This document shows, in pieces, positions 23,763 through 35,049 of a DNA stretch of 64,000 nt. This DNA comes from Timema cristinae (taxonomy: Eukaryota > Arthropoda > Insecta > Phasmatodea > Timematidae), in the NCBI GenBank assembly GCA_039000515.1, contig JBCFYV010011164.1, positions 43,541,802 through 43,605,801 on the forward strand, written 5' to 3'. The translations under genes and the position numbers were made by a program. The notes beneath the pieces are model-generated. The model saw only the letters and a program-made list of their open reading frames with translations, did not search any database and was not told where the DNA came from. The stretch's first letter is position 1. The number at the start of each line of letters is the position of its first letter.

Positions 23763-23987
23763 TTCGTCTTTCTCGCTAAAAACAAAACAAAATGAAAATC
23801 AATTAATATAAACATGAAATAACAATAAACAAAAATATGATTAAATGCCAAAGTATGGATTGGAGAAAGCAAAGTCCAATTTTTAAAGATAAACGACACA
23901 TGGTACACAAAAAATTGTTCAAATAAGAACCTCTTATTATATAAAATAACAAATAATTTAACACTATCATTCCACTAAAAAGGATAC

Positions 23988-24247
23988 AACCGCCTCAGTG
24001 GCTGAGGGGTCTGGCACGTTACTCGTGTTAGACTGGCCCGCTAAGGACGGAAAGACTGTGGTTTGAACCCTGTCGGGTGCAATGAGAATGGTTATTCCTA
24101 AATGGTTTTCCAATCTCCATTCAGGCAAGTGGGGGTGCACTTCCTCTCAATGTAACCTCCCTAATTCCTATCCTGTTTACATAATTAGGCCTAGTACATA
24201 GGCGTATGACCCGAACGGGTAGAAAGATGCGGCGATAAATAAACAAC
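23988..24247 (+). repeat. SINE family B, near full length, with target-site duplication
   Basis: Head 'ccgcctcagtggctgagggg', B box 'gtggtttgaaccctgtc', body, and tail 'gacccgaacgggtagaaaga'. The direct repeat AAAGGATACA occurs just before the head (23978-23987) and just after the tail (24248-24257). Confidence 0.9.
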
Positions 24248-24540
24248 CAAAGGATACATAGAATCTATTAAAACCAAAATACAAATTATTCAAAGTCGGT
24301 ATTTACCAATAAAACTTAAACTAACCTTTCATGAATAAATAAATTAAAACTTTGAAGAATAGTAATTAATAAAACAATATATGGTGGTAGTAGCACATGT
24401 AAAAACACATGTTGGTCAATAGCCCCATTAAAGTCTATCTGTGATTTGTGTGAGTTGTTAAAAAGTTGCAAAAATAAAAAAGTTTCAAATAGTTAGATTT
24501 AATTTCAGTCTTATTCAATTCTCAGAATCTTTGTTAGTTG

Positions 24541-24555
24541 AATCATCATAATCAT

Positions 24556-24606
<51 letters not shown>
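24541..24606. repeat. (ATC)n microsatellite
   Basis: Near-perfect ATC/ATA trinucleotide repeat just before the start of the SDEH-family pseudogene. Confidence 0.95.
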
Positions 24607-24629
24607 AAAGTTTATTTATTGATTCTTCT

Positions 24630-25490
24630 AAAGCTAGCTTTAAAGCTGTGCTTCTTCACAATGGAAATAAGTTTCCATCAGTGCCACTAGCTCATACTGC
24701 TGATATGAAAGAAACATATGTGAGCATGAAACTCCTTATGGAAAAAACCAAGTATGATGAATACAAATGGAATCTCTGTGGTGACTTGAAAGTCAATGCT
24801 CTTTTGCTTGGACTACAACTTGGTTTCACGAAGTACTGCTGGGTTTTTTTTTTTTTTGTGGGTGTGACAGCAGAGACCAGCAAAATCACTACACCCAGAA
24901 ACAGTGGTCAAAGCATAAATCACTAACACCATGAAATAAGAATTTTGTCAATACACCTCTTGTCGATCCGAAAAAAGTGTATTTACCTCCACTCCATATA
25001 CAGCTTGGTCTTAGGAAAAACTTTGTTAAAGCAATGGATTGAAGTGGGCTTTGATTTACATATTTAAGACAAAAATTTCCAAAGATCAGTGATGCAAACA
25101 TCAAAGACGGTATCTTTGTGGGACCTCAAATAAGATAATTGTTTATAGATGAGAACCTCGATAGTCAATTGAACCAGGTTGAAAAGTCTGCATGGGATTC
25201 TTTCAAAAGTATTTGCTGAAACTTTTTAGGGACACATAAGGCAGACAACTAAAAAGAAATAGTGAATGATTTGTTAAACTCTTACAAGATTATAGACTGT
25301 AACGTGTCTTTAAAAATACATTTCTTAGATTCGCACATGGATTTCTTCCTAGAAAACTTTGGAAAAGTCAGTGACGAACATGATAAACGGTTTCATAAAG
25401 ATATATCCGGAATGTAAAAACGTTACCAGGTCAAGTGGAGTCCAAATATGCTTGCTGACTATTGTTGGATGTTCCAGAGGCTAAATAAAG
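24630..25490 (+). pseudogene. Arthropod repeat-associated protein of the SDEH(G)ERFH kind, decayed
   Basis: A plus-strand remnant with many stops and a few frameshifts but clear blocks: AVLLHNGNKFPSVPLAHTAD, then KYDEYKWNLCGDLKVNALLL, GLQLGFTKYC, VYLPPLHIQLGLRKNFVKAM, IFVGPQIR, SLKIHFLDSHMDFF, VSDEHDKRFHKDISGM and WSPNMLADYCW. I recognise these in order as a family found in many copies in arthropod and cnidarian genomes, normally annotated only as uncharacterized. The HFLDSH...SDEH.ERFH arrangement looks like metal-binding or catalytic residues of a transposase or nuclease, but that is inference. Stops occur about every 30-60 codons and a poly-T run interrupts the protein near 24846, so this copy is inactive. 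No terminal repeats were identified. Confidence 0.7.
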
Positions 25491-26898
25491 CAGAAAATCC
25501 TACACTTCTACATTTAAGGTGGGATTAGTCCTTTATTATGTCTATATTTTGATAAACGTAACACTGCAAAATTTAAATAAATATTAACCAAAATTCTTAC
25601 ATGATAGAAAGATTCTAAAAATAGATTCGAATTCAGCACAAAGCATATTATTAGATCCACCTATTTTTGCTTTTGAGACAATTTTTTTTTTGTCACCCAG
25701 TGATATGATAGTTAAAAGTAATTTTATTAAAACTAGTTAACCCGTATTTATATGCATCTAATTCCTAATATGACAAGAGAAAGGCGTGGGGCAAAACGAC
25801 CAATTAAATAAAAGGAACAACAAAAAGGATACCTAGGTAGCGATGAGTGGTTTGTGCGCTGGCGCTACCAACAATTATATTTTGTGTAGAAGGGGCTCGT
25901 CTTTCATTATTTGGACAAGGCCATATCAAATGGAGCGACAAGTGGAATGGTATCGGGACATAGTGGTGTTGCACGATTCAGGCAGCGGTGTATTCAACTT
26001 CGGTTGTACTATTCACTTGTAATGATGTTACTCAGGGTTGAATATGCCAATATGAGAGAGCTAAATCCATTTGGTTTGACACAAGTAAAATCAATGATCA
26101 ATTGCAGCATTTATACTAATTATTTCCCCCCCCCAAATATTATACTTTTGAGAACATAGATTTTCTACCAAATACTTAATATATGTTAAATATCCTCGAC
26201 ATAGACGCTATTACATCATTTTCATGGCTGTTTCAATTTTAAAAAAAACAACATAAGGAACTTGGAGTTATCGGCTTAGGAGCAAATAGTAGGTTGACTC
26301 CTGATTGCAACAACAGAATAAAATTCATCTGTATTGCAAACACGCCCAAAAGGTTATATCTACCTGAATATCAAGTGTCCAGAATACGAATAAGTAAAAG
26401 GACGACTCACGGGAATTCATTCGTAAGGGTGGTGACACGGGTGGAAAGGGTTGCTGGCATCATCACCCACCGGCCACCAGAGATTTTCTCCTAACCTAGC
26501 TTTGACTAACCCTAGCTTAACCTAACCTTCAAATACTAATGTACAACGTAGTTTAGTTAAATTTAAACTGACATAGCTGAAAAGCCGCACGACTGGTAGG
26601 CACCCGTGGGCAGCACTTTTTTTTTTCAAATTAGGGGTGGGATGGCATATCTAACATGGCGTGTCTACAATCTAGACTTTTTCTCATGTGTCGAAAGCAG
26701 ATAATGGTCTAAATTTACCATTGTGTTTGAAATCTGGACTGATTGCAAGCAGGACTACATCAAATAGTTGAGCTTGAACTCAATAAGTCAATATTCTGTT
26801 TTTTTTTGGTATGCTATACTAGTAATTAGTACTGGGCTATATTATTTTGTAGCTTTACCACTTCTCTTATATTTTTGGTTTCGCCCTCCCAATATATA
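25491..26898. other. No recognisable gene
   Basis: AT-rich DNA with short ORFs of no recognisable family. A cluster of CCTAA-like words near 26490-26530 is too irregular to be telomeric repeat. Confidence 0.5.
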
Positions 26899-26966
26899 TC
26901 CTCTGTGTGCAATTGGCTAGCGCGTTCGGCTGTTAACCGAAAGTTTATTGTTTCGAGCCCACTTAA
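26899..26966 (+). pseudogene. tRNA-Asn(GUU)-like pseudogene or SINE head
   Basis: The middle, 'attggctagcgcgttcggct' followed by 'gttaaccgaaag', matches the D arm, anticodon arm with GTT anticodon and neighbouring positions of eukaryotic tRNA-Asn. 'ggtt' is reduced, but 'tttcgagcccac' gives a near-normal T arm. The 3' acceptor half ('cttaagctcg') does not pair with the 5' half ('tcctctg'), so I do not call a functional tRNA. Confidence 0.6.
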
Positions 26967-27026
26967 GCTCGTAATTATTTTACTAATTCTAAATGTCTTT
27001 TTTGAATTGCTTCACATGTAGTTTTC

Positions 27027-27240
27027 TTAACACTGCGTCTTACTTCTCGTTTGGGTTAAACAATTATATCCTAATTACGATGATAAAGAATATATTTAAA
27101 TTAATTGTAGCCTCATTTTCTTGGAGAGAAAGTTGAAAATCATTTTGGAAATATCACCCTCAGTACACTCGATCGATATTCAAACCTTGATCTCTAATGC
27201 GAGAGAAGCGTATTAAACCATGTCACCACCGAGGTGGATA
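27027..27240 (-). repeat. SINE family B, old and diverged
   Basis: Inverted copy: 'aacactgcgtcttacttctc' (tail), 'ggaaatatcaccctcagtac' (body) and 'attcaaaccttgatctc' (B box), ending 'catgtcaccaccgaggtgg' (head). Confidence 0.7.
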
Positions 27241-28592
27241 TCATGTAATATTTTTTGTACCACTAAGTCTTAATACATAAATTAGTAATAAATATTATAC
27301 TATGTATTTATTTACTGCTCAGTTAAAAAAAAAGTATTTTTGTCAAGACAAGCTTAAACAGCTCAGACAAATAATTCTATGCATTTAATGGGGATGATTA
27401 CGTAATGAATTAGTCAGGCTGCAACTTTACTCGTTGTATTGATCGAATACTTTCCTGGTTAGATATTTGGATTAAGTATTCAATTGAAGTCTTTATAACT
27501 ATCAAATATATTTTTATGATTATTTCAAACATGAGCCTACGCATTTTATATCATTAGAAGAGTGATAAATAAATTAGGGGTTGAGGATAATTTATATTAA
27601 ATTAAATTAGAACATAATTCAATACAATTTGAGGAAGAAAACGATCGAATACAAATACATGTACCTGTATTATAAAATATTATCCGGAATATTATTTCCG
27701 GACCATTTAACTGTGGCAAAGTTCTTAATATAATCAGGTTATTAGAATATAATGCAAAATGTTGATGACAACGGACAATAGGGGAAATTGACTATAGTAT
27801 CTTATTTTGGAGGAAACCATCAGTATTCAGTATTGTCTTTTGATGTTATAAAAATGACAATGAAAACTAAGAGGGAGGTTTGAGATAGAAAATTTCCCAT
27901 TTTAAAGGTGCTGAGAAAATACCGATTGAAAAAAAAGAGAGATAGGACGTTAGTAAATACTATACCACGGACAAATTGAAGAAAAGAAACTTACAATAGG
28001 AAGAGTGGGGTGAAGGTTTAGTGTACCATCGTTCCTCGGTCTAAAGGAATAAACTACATAATACTGTTATCAACTCATCATGGTTGCCCTATTGAACCAG
28101 CTACACAACACGCACAACACCGTCGGTCACCATGCATCAACACATCAACATTATGAGTTTCAAACCAAGCTTCATGACTGCGTTCCCAAGGTTCGCCACC
28201 TGGATGCGCTAGCGTCAGCGGAACCAGGGAAAAGGTTCCACAGAGATTGAGATTCTTCAAGAATCGTCTACGCGGTTTATCCAAACTTCTCCATCCATTC
28301 AGTGCGTGTGCTACTCCCCATGTGATTCCTAAACTCCCGTCCTCTGGGGATAGTATATGAAGTGTCGTTCGTCCAAGTGAAGAGCATTCTTGGGACTTGT
28401 TTGGTTTGAACTAGGTGGGTAGCATCGAGCCACGAGGCATTGAGAGAATGTAAGCAAAATTCCGTTTCAGCTTAAACGTAATAATTAAACTTTTATTTAT
28501 TTTTCAAAATTCTTTTTGGACATATTATTCAATATTTTAATAACACTTTTTGTTCGATGCTTCATTGGAAGACTTGATAGGATAGGATAATA
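27241..28592. other. No recognisable gene
   Basis: AT-rich, then a less AT-rich segment at about 28020-28460 with a 68-codon minus-strand ORF (28078-28284) that lacks an ATG at its start and matches nothing I know. Confidence 0.45.
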
Positions 28593-28850
28593 TTTTTCCA
28601 AATACTCTGTTGTGGAAATAGACTATTAAACTGTCACTTTGTTGTTTGATTATATTTAATAATAATACTTTTCCAAAGACGTTGAAATGGAAATAGACTA
28701 TCAAACTGTCACTTTGTTGTTTGATTATATTTAATGAGAGTATTATGCCAAAAATTCTAGAGTTGAAATATACACTCAGAACTTTCATGTTGCTTGTTTA
28801 AGAATAGTTTTCCAAAGATTCCAAAAGGGAAATATACTTCTAAGCTTTCA
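28593..28850. repeat. Degenerate tandem repeat, ~75 bp period
   Basis: The block 'aaactgtcactttgttgttt' with 'gattatatttaat' and a preceding 'ttttccaaa' is repeated with a 75-base spacing. Two further, more diverged units follow ('gaactttcatgttgcttgtt'; 'ttttccaaagattccaaaag'). The minus-strand ORF here merely translates the repeat. Confidence 0.8.
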
Positions 28851-29106
28851 CTATAATATACTATGCTGTTAGTCATATTATTTGAATTTGGCCATTATGC
28901 TAAGTCTTAAATGCACTTATTGCTTGCCACTTAGGTTCTTTAATTAATATTCTGTGAACGTAAGTTCACGAAAGTGATGACAACCTTAAAATGTTGTTAT
29001 GTTTGAGACATGCCGAGGAACATATTTTTTATTTTGAAGATATCTTGCACATATAGCTTGGTTTATTCAAAAGGTTAGGAGTGCATCTTGAGTTTGTGTT
29101 AACCAT

Positions 29107-29454
29107 GGCTGTATCCGAATAGTCAAGTACACTTGACTTGATGCAGTCTTGAGTTCTCGCGGTTTTCAAGTGAAGACTGCATAAAACTATTCGAACGGCA
29201 ACACACTTGGGCCCGCAGTGCTGCTTCCTACCGAATAACTTAGAAACTATGTAAACGCCATCTCGCTCGGAGCTTTCGTATCCATGGTTACCAACGCCAC
29301 GAGAAAACTGCAGCGGTCTAGTCCGCGACTATTCGGACAGAGCTACACTTGGTCACGTGATTGCCAATGCAGCTATATCTTAACATGATCAGTGGCAGCT
29401 ATCAACGCCACGAGCCAACGCGACGTCGCATAAGTAGACTATTCGGATACAGCC
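29107..29454. mobile_element. GC-rich MITE with 18 bp perfect TIRs
   Basis: Begins GGCTGTATCCGAATAGTC and ends GACTATTCGGATACAGCC, an exact 18 bp inverted pair. The interior (about 310 bp) is much richer in G+C and CpG than the surroundings and noncoding. No clear target duplication; superfamily not assigned. Confidence 0.85.
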
Positions 29455-29478
29455 CCTGAGTTTATCTCAAATTAGCAT

Positions 29479-29715
29479 TATTATTATTATTATTAGCACC
29501 GCGTCTTACTACCCGTTCGGGTTATACGTACTTACGCTAATGTGTAATGGTAGGGTGATTGTGAGATGAAATGAAGGACCTACAGTTTAACGGGGAATCC
29601 GAACCACGGTGGAGGCCTGGCATTCCCCACATTCACAAGATGTCTTGTCAGAGGTGAAGGAAGGGTTTGGTAATCAGATAAATCTGTGCCGGGACCGAGG
29701 ATTGAACCCCGGCCG
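29479..29715 (-). repeat. SINE family A, 5'-truncated, with target-site duplication
   Basis: Inverted copy from the (ATT)n tail to 'gaggattgaaccccggccg'. The direct repeat CTCAAATTAGCAT flanks it (29466-29478 and 29716-29728). Confidence 0.9.
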
Positions 29716-29728
29716 CTCAAATTAGCAT

Positions 29729-30744
29729 GATTTGATTATTATTACCAGTTATTGTTATTGGTCCCTGGGAAACCAATTATTTCGGACTTAATATTGATTT
29801 AGTGTATTCATAATATTTATTTCCTCCAAATATGTGTGCGCTTCAAGTTTATTAAGCAAACTTTTAAGCATAGTTTATATAGTTACCATGAGGAACTTAA
29901 ATTATAATACAAAATAGAATTTAAATATTAATTTAGGTGTACTTAGGATTTTTCTTTAACATAGACTTTTTGTATGTATTTAAATATCACTTTTCTTGGA
30001 TGAAGGAGCTAAAATATTATTATTTGTTGTAACAATAACTAATGCTTAATATTAAATTGCAACATCACATTTATCTTCTACTATAATTTTGGTAATCCTG
30101 TATTTTCCTATCTATGAAGGTTCTAAGGTATAAGAAAAATATCACTTCTACTGTAAACTAATGAGGAAGGCTGTTGCCTTTTCTTAATTTCCACACCTAG
30201 GTGAGCTGCGAGTCGCTGTATAACAATCACTTGTTCTCAGATCAATTTTACTCTGTTCGACTCACACGCCCCACTTTGATTATCTATTTTGTTTGTTCGC
30301 TATATTTTGCACCTTCAAGTCATTTTGGGTTAGGAAGGAGGTCGCACAAGTAAACTAATATTTTAGTTGGTTTCGAGAAGCGTTGGTAAGTGGTCTAGAC
30401 CAAAGGGGAGTGGACAGGTAAAGTGCTCATTTGAACTGGAATCAATTAATAATCACAACTGTGGGAATACTAGGAGAAATAAGATACACATTGTTTAACA
30501 AATCTAAGATTGTACTTAAGGTTTTTGAGGAACAATATCAATAATGCCAAACCTATTTTAAAAGGGTATCTTAACTATGTGGTACATTTTAAAAATCAGC
30601 TATTATTATAAGTTTAAACATTTTGTTTAGGGTGATACCGTCCTACTAACTGGATTAGAATGGTAGTTAATTATGCTTATAGGCTTAAAATTATTTTAAA
30701 CAACTTATATACTTACTAAATCTATAGCATTAAGAGCTCAAAAG
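29729..30744. other. No recognisable gene
   Basis: AT-rich DNA without coding, RNA or terminal-repeat signals. Confidence 0.5.
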
Positions 30745-31190
30745 TTCATTGCCGCACCTAAAAAAGTACTCCTATCCCTATCTTAGCTAGTTATATCTAG
30801 TCCACCACATTACACCATATCCCTATTTTGAACTATTTCTATCCAGTCCACCTGATTACATATTATCCCTATCTTGAGTTAGTTCTATTCAGTCCACCTC
30901 ACTACTATCTATCCCTATATCGCGCTAGTTCTATCTAGTCCACCACATTACAGATTATCCCTATCTTGAGCTAGTTATATTAAGTCCACCACACTATCTC
31001 TTTCAGGTCCATTATAATGGTATCCTCCCATCTGCGTCTAGGTCTTCCCAATGGTCTCTTTGCATTGAGTTTGCCAGTCAGTACCCTGTAACAAGGTACT
31101 AGAATTTCCTTTTCGCACTGCATGTCTTGCCCACCGTAATCTACAAGACTTGATTATCCTAACAATGTCTATGTGGTGAAATAAGGGTGT
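30745..31190 (-). pseudogene. LINE reverse-transcriptase C-terminus and 3' UTR (copy 1)
   Basis: The minus strand encodes, across two frames, DIVRIIKSCRLRWARHAVRK and then the common LINE tail GKLNAKRPLGRPRRRWEDTI (31010-31150). These are the last residues of the ORF2-type reverse transcriptase of many insect non-LTR elements. The 3' UTR to the left carries four to five tandem units of about 63 bp (30771-31005; 'tatccctatcttgagctagt' plus 'tctatccagtccacc'). A homologous tail without the extra units is at 42600-42868. Confidence 0.75.
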
Positions 31191-31232
31191 GTAACTCAAC
31201 ATTATCTGAGCTCCTCCACTCCCCAGTAGCCC

Positions 31233-31420
31233 CATATATATATATATATAATATTTATATATATATATATACTTACATATATATACATAATTATATATAT
31301 ATATATATATATAACACAATACAGTATATATATATAACACAATACAGTATATATATATATAATAACACAATACAGTATATAATATATATATATATATAAT
31401 ATATATAAAACACAATACAG
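31233..31420. repeat. Interrupted (TA)n microsatellite
   Basis: Long TA runs interrupted by 'aacacaatacagta', which recurs several times. The Tyr/Ile-rich ORFs predicted here on both strands are simple-repeat artefacts. Confidence 0.95.
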
Positions 31421-31969
31421 TATAAATAAAAGTCTAGTTAATTCATTAGCAAAGTTAACTATTTCCAAACAAAGCCAACAATGAGTACGGGAAGGTAGAA
31501 ATAATTATTAATATCCATCAAACAATAAAATGTTTTTATTCTTCAACATTACGCACGTTATTTCACAATATTTTATACAATAGCACAATTTACCCTGTAA
31601 GAATATGTTTATTAGCGTTTAAAACACTAATGTGAAGACATAATGATCAAGTTAAATATTATTTTTAAACAGGTATTACAATTTTTTTTTTACTACTGTA
31701 TTCTTTTACTGTATTCTTTTGGACGGAAAATATACATTAATTTCTTGGTCATTGTCAGTTATGCTATCAGCACATTACTATTCAATTTACATACTTATTA
31801 CAAATAGGTTTATTAATTGAATGTATGTTTAGCAACCCCTAATCAAATATTGGACTAATTTACTATATCGTACTTTTGTCTGCAATCCATTATTATATTA
31901 TATATATTGCTATATATATTTTGTAGATTATTAGGTTGATAATTGGTATACTAGAAAAACTCCATGGCT
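31421..31969. other. No recognisable gene
   Basis: AT-rich and noncoding by eye. Confidence 0.5.
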
Positions 31970-32277
31970 TGAGCCCGCAAGTGAGCTATACTGACCAATC
32001 GGCTGCCGCCACTAGCAATGATAATAACAACATTTCCGGATAGAGGGTGTCATGTGGTCAGCACAACGAGCTTTCCAGCCGTTAATCTCAGTTTTCTAAG
32101 CCAAGGCTGCTACTTCTTTATCACAGTAGCTTCTTATTTGTCCTCATGAGGTTGAGTATTACTCCGTTCCAGACTCACTATTTCACATAAAATACTTTTG
32201 AAAGCACCGGGGATCGATTCCGGGACCTCTGTGTCTGTAGCCAGGAACTTTAACTACTAGACCACAGAGGAGGTCAA
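31970..32277 (-). repeat. tRNA-headed SINE (family D)
   Basis: On the minus strand the right end reads 'gacctcctctgtggtctagt' then 'agttaaagttcctggctaca' and 'ggtcccggaatcgatccccg', a clear A-box/B-box head. The body contains 'aaagctcgttgtgctgacca' and 'catgacaccctc', a block I recognise from SINEs shared by several arthropods. Different from families A, B and C. Confidence 0.7.
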
Positions 32278-33344
32278 TTGGTATTCTAGACATAGCACAT
32301 AAATTGTGTAAACCGCTTATTATATATTATTTGTAGCAATTAATAGTAACAAATTTATATTGCCAAAAATTAACTGTATTACTAAAATTAGTAAATAATC
32401 AGGAAGAATTTACAGAGCAGTAAATATTCTGAATAAAGGCACCGCTTGTACAGTATTAAGCAGGACTAGGCCTATTATTTATTTGTAATTTTTACTGTTT
32501 AATGAGATATTTTTGTGCTAAATAATTTAACAGAGTCATTAATTTACTATGAAAAAGTAAATAATACGTAGGTACTTAAAATACTTAAAATAAATGTAAC
32601 ACTCTTCTTTAACCAGCTATACATATTGGACTGAGGCATAAGCTAATTTTTTTTTCATAATAAATATTTTTTGGAACGATTAAATTAGATTTTCAGAAAT
32701 CATCATTGCAAAGCCAATTAGAAGCCTACTATCGATACATTTTCATTGCACCTTATGAATTTTTTTTATAAAGTAAAGGTTGTGATTAAGATAGTAATGA
32801 TAATAATATTAATAAATTGAATGCTGTGTTTGGAATTGTTATCTCAAAGTGTATTTGATAGGCAATAGACCTATACAGTTTATTTAATGTTGAGCAAGTG
32901 ATTCGGATAAGTTTCTTCATTTCTATTATAATATTTTCTTAACTAACATAAGTTTAGAGACATTTCACTAGTTACTTTATACTATTGGTGCCTATAACCA
33001 AATACACTAAAGAGTTTAAAAATGTATAAAATTGAAACATTCAGTTCATTTAATTAATCAACTTATGCTCCAGTTCAGTAATGTTATCATAGTAATAGTT
33101 AGTTTGTATCTTTTATCACTTATGTACAGTAACTAACTTTGAATATAGAGCTATGAAATATTAGTATTATTAAGATATGGCTACACAAGCCGCACCTCCC
33201 CCCACTGCTATTAATTACGAAGAATAAAGTTTTATGATAGCTAATAATTAATAATAAGAATGTTTGTTGTTCAATAAGTTGTATATAATATTGTACGTAA
33301 TGTTGATAACAATGATTACACCGTCACACGTGCAACGGCTGGGA
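32278..33344. other. No recognisable gene
   Basis: AT-rich sequence; nothing supportable. Confidence 0.5.
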
Positions 33345-33469
33345 AAGAAATGCCTAGTTTTACAAGTGCTGACACAGTGACTGACAATCACTGGTATAAA
33401 TCACTGATCTCTTAAAATCAAGGTCACTCTGATAACTGATATCGTAGAATCACTTTTCGCCCATCCCTG
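33345..33469 (-). mobile_element. hAT-type terminus, related to the 38077 element
   Basis: Read on the minus strand from 33469 it starts CAGGGATGGGCGAAAAGTGA and TTCTACGATATC, then has several 'cagtgatttata' and 'agtgac' words. This matches the left end of the 38077-39487 element (TAGAGATGGGCGAAACGGTG, ATTATACGATATT). The other end is missing, so it is a truncated relative. Confidence 0.6.
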
Positions 33470-33531
33470 TAGTACTTAGGGGTTAGCATGAGAACAAGGT
33501 TGGAAGCTCTCGAACATTTATTTCCGGTGAT

Positions 33532-33698
33532 AGGTGACCACACGGTCCGCACCGCACCGCTAAAGAGCGGAGTAATGCTTTCTCGACGGTTCGTCCGCGC
33601 CGTTGCGGTTCAGACTCGTGTAACCACTTGCATTTAAAAACATGGATAGCATTTCACCGGGAAAATGTGGTTTGGTGCGGCTCCGTGTAGCCGGTCCT
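33532..33698. mobile_element. Short GC-rich MITE with imperfect TIRs
   Basis: The left end AGGTGACCACACGGTCCGCA(CCG) pairs imperfectly with the inverted right end (AGGACCGGCTACACGGAGCC then GCACC). Interior about 120 bp, GC-rich in an AT-rich setting, noncoding. Confidence 0.6.
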
Positions 33699-34670
33699 AA
33701 ATGTCAATTAAACACCAAATCTTTACATTGTTAAAATTAAAGTTCGCACTTGATCTAGTCAAAATATAAGAATGTGATATTATAAAAAGTTTGTATAAGA
33801 AATTGAGAATAATGTAATTAAATGTGAATACCTTATTTAGTAAATAAATGTAATGTAGGAAAGTAAAATCACTTTACACAACAGTATTGCCATTGATCAC
33901 AACTCAATACATTTCCTCATCTTTAACTTGCTATATGATCAATAAGAGATTAACCTAATAATTAATTTGTTTTAAAGAAACCCACATCACATTGATAAGG
34001 ATTAATATCATCATGAATTAATTTGTATATTTACAGATAATTAATATTTATTCATTTAAGTGTCATCAGTTGCGTTCCTCACTACTCGTGTTTTACAAAC
34101 AATCTTAAATTCAAGTTTGTCACACTTTGAGAGGACGCACATTTCAAGCTGTGTGCTAAATAATATTTTTTAATACGGTTTCTTTGAAACCCTCTGAGCC
34201 GCTGATTTTTTTTTTAAATACCCGGAAAGAGGTTTCAGAGCCACGAGTATAAAGCTCGACCACACAAGGGCATACATAATCTTCACCTCTTTGTTTCAAC
34301 AGTATCTTCTTCCAAGACACTTATTCACCTCAAACATAACCACAATTCAAGGACACACCCTCCGGCCTAACCGGTGGACACGGGATATAAGGTGTTAGAT
34401 TCACACTGTATAAAGTTACTGTTAAAGAGGAGGTTGGGTTTTGATTCTCATGCGGATGCACAGGGTAGTGGTGGGTTGAATGGGAGAAGGTAATGCTCAA
34501 TATTTATCGCTGTGGTTTTTACACACTCTCCACAATAATGGTGGAGCACTTCTTTAAAAAATAACTTCCTCCTCCAATTAGATAAAGCCATGAAGTGTTT
34601 TAAAACTTACTAAAAAAAAAAAATAGGGCCATCCTAGCCTCTGGCTATAATTTGAGTTTCTTTTTTTTAC
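33699..34670. other. No recognisable gene
   Basis: Mostly AT-rich; no coding similarity found. Confidence 0.5.
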
Positions 34671-34682
34671 TACCAGAATCTT

Positions 34683-34932
34683 TTTTAGCACCACGTCTTA
34701 CTACCTGTTCAGGTTATACGCATATCTACTAATTATGCTATTGAGCTAAGGATGAGGAATGTTGAATTTAGAGGAGGTGTGTCCGTATTTGCGGAGAGGG
34801 AGAGTGGAAAACAATTTAGGGAAAACTTCCCTCTGTACACCCAATCAGGATTCGAACCCCAATCTCCCTATCATCGGCAGTTTAGTCTAGCTCGAGAATG
34901 ACACCTTAGACCATTTGGCCACCTAAACAGTT
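34683..34932 (-). repeat. SINE family B, near full length, with target-site duplication
   Basis: Inverted copy from 'agcaccacgtcttactacct' through 'gagagggagagtggaaaaca', inverted B box 'aggattcgaaccccaatc' and inverted head 'ccttagaccatttggcc'. The direct repeat TACCAGAATCTT occurs at 34671-34682 and 34933-34944. Confidence 0.9.
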
Positions 34933-35049
34933 TACCAGAATCTTACTAGATAGTAGGGTTATGATAAAAAAAAGGGTATTTCAGAAGTATATTACTAACA
35001 GAATCAAAATATGGATTAAATAGCCGAACTATTATATTTGTAACTGACC

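Noticed and set aside
26490..26530. Telomeric (CCTAA)n
   Set aside because: Only a few irregular CCTAA words with other bases between; not a tandem array.
31038..31468. Tyr/Ile-rich ORFs of 70-125 codons on both strands
   Set aside because: Products of the TA microsatellite; only the last part (minus strand, 31038-31190) is real LINE coding remnant.
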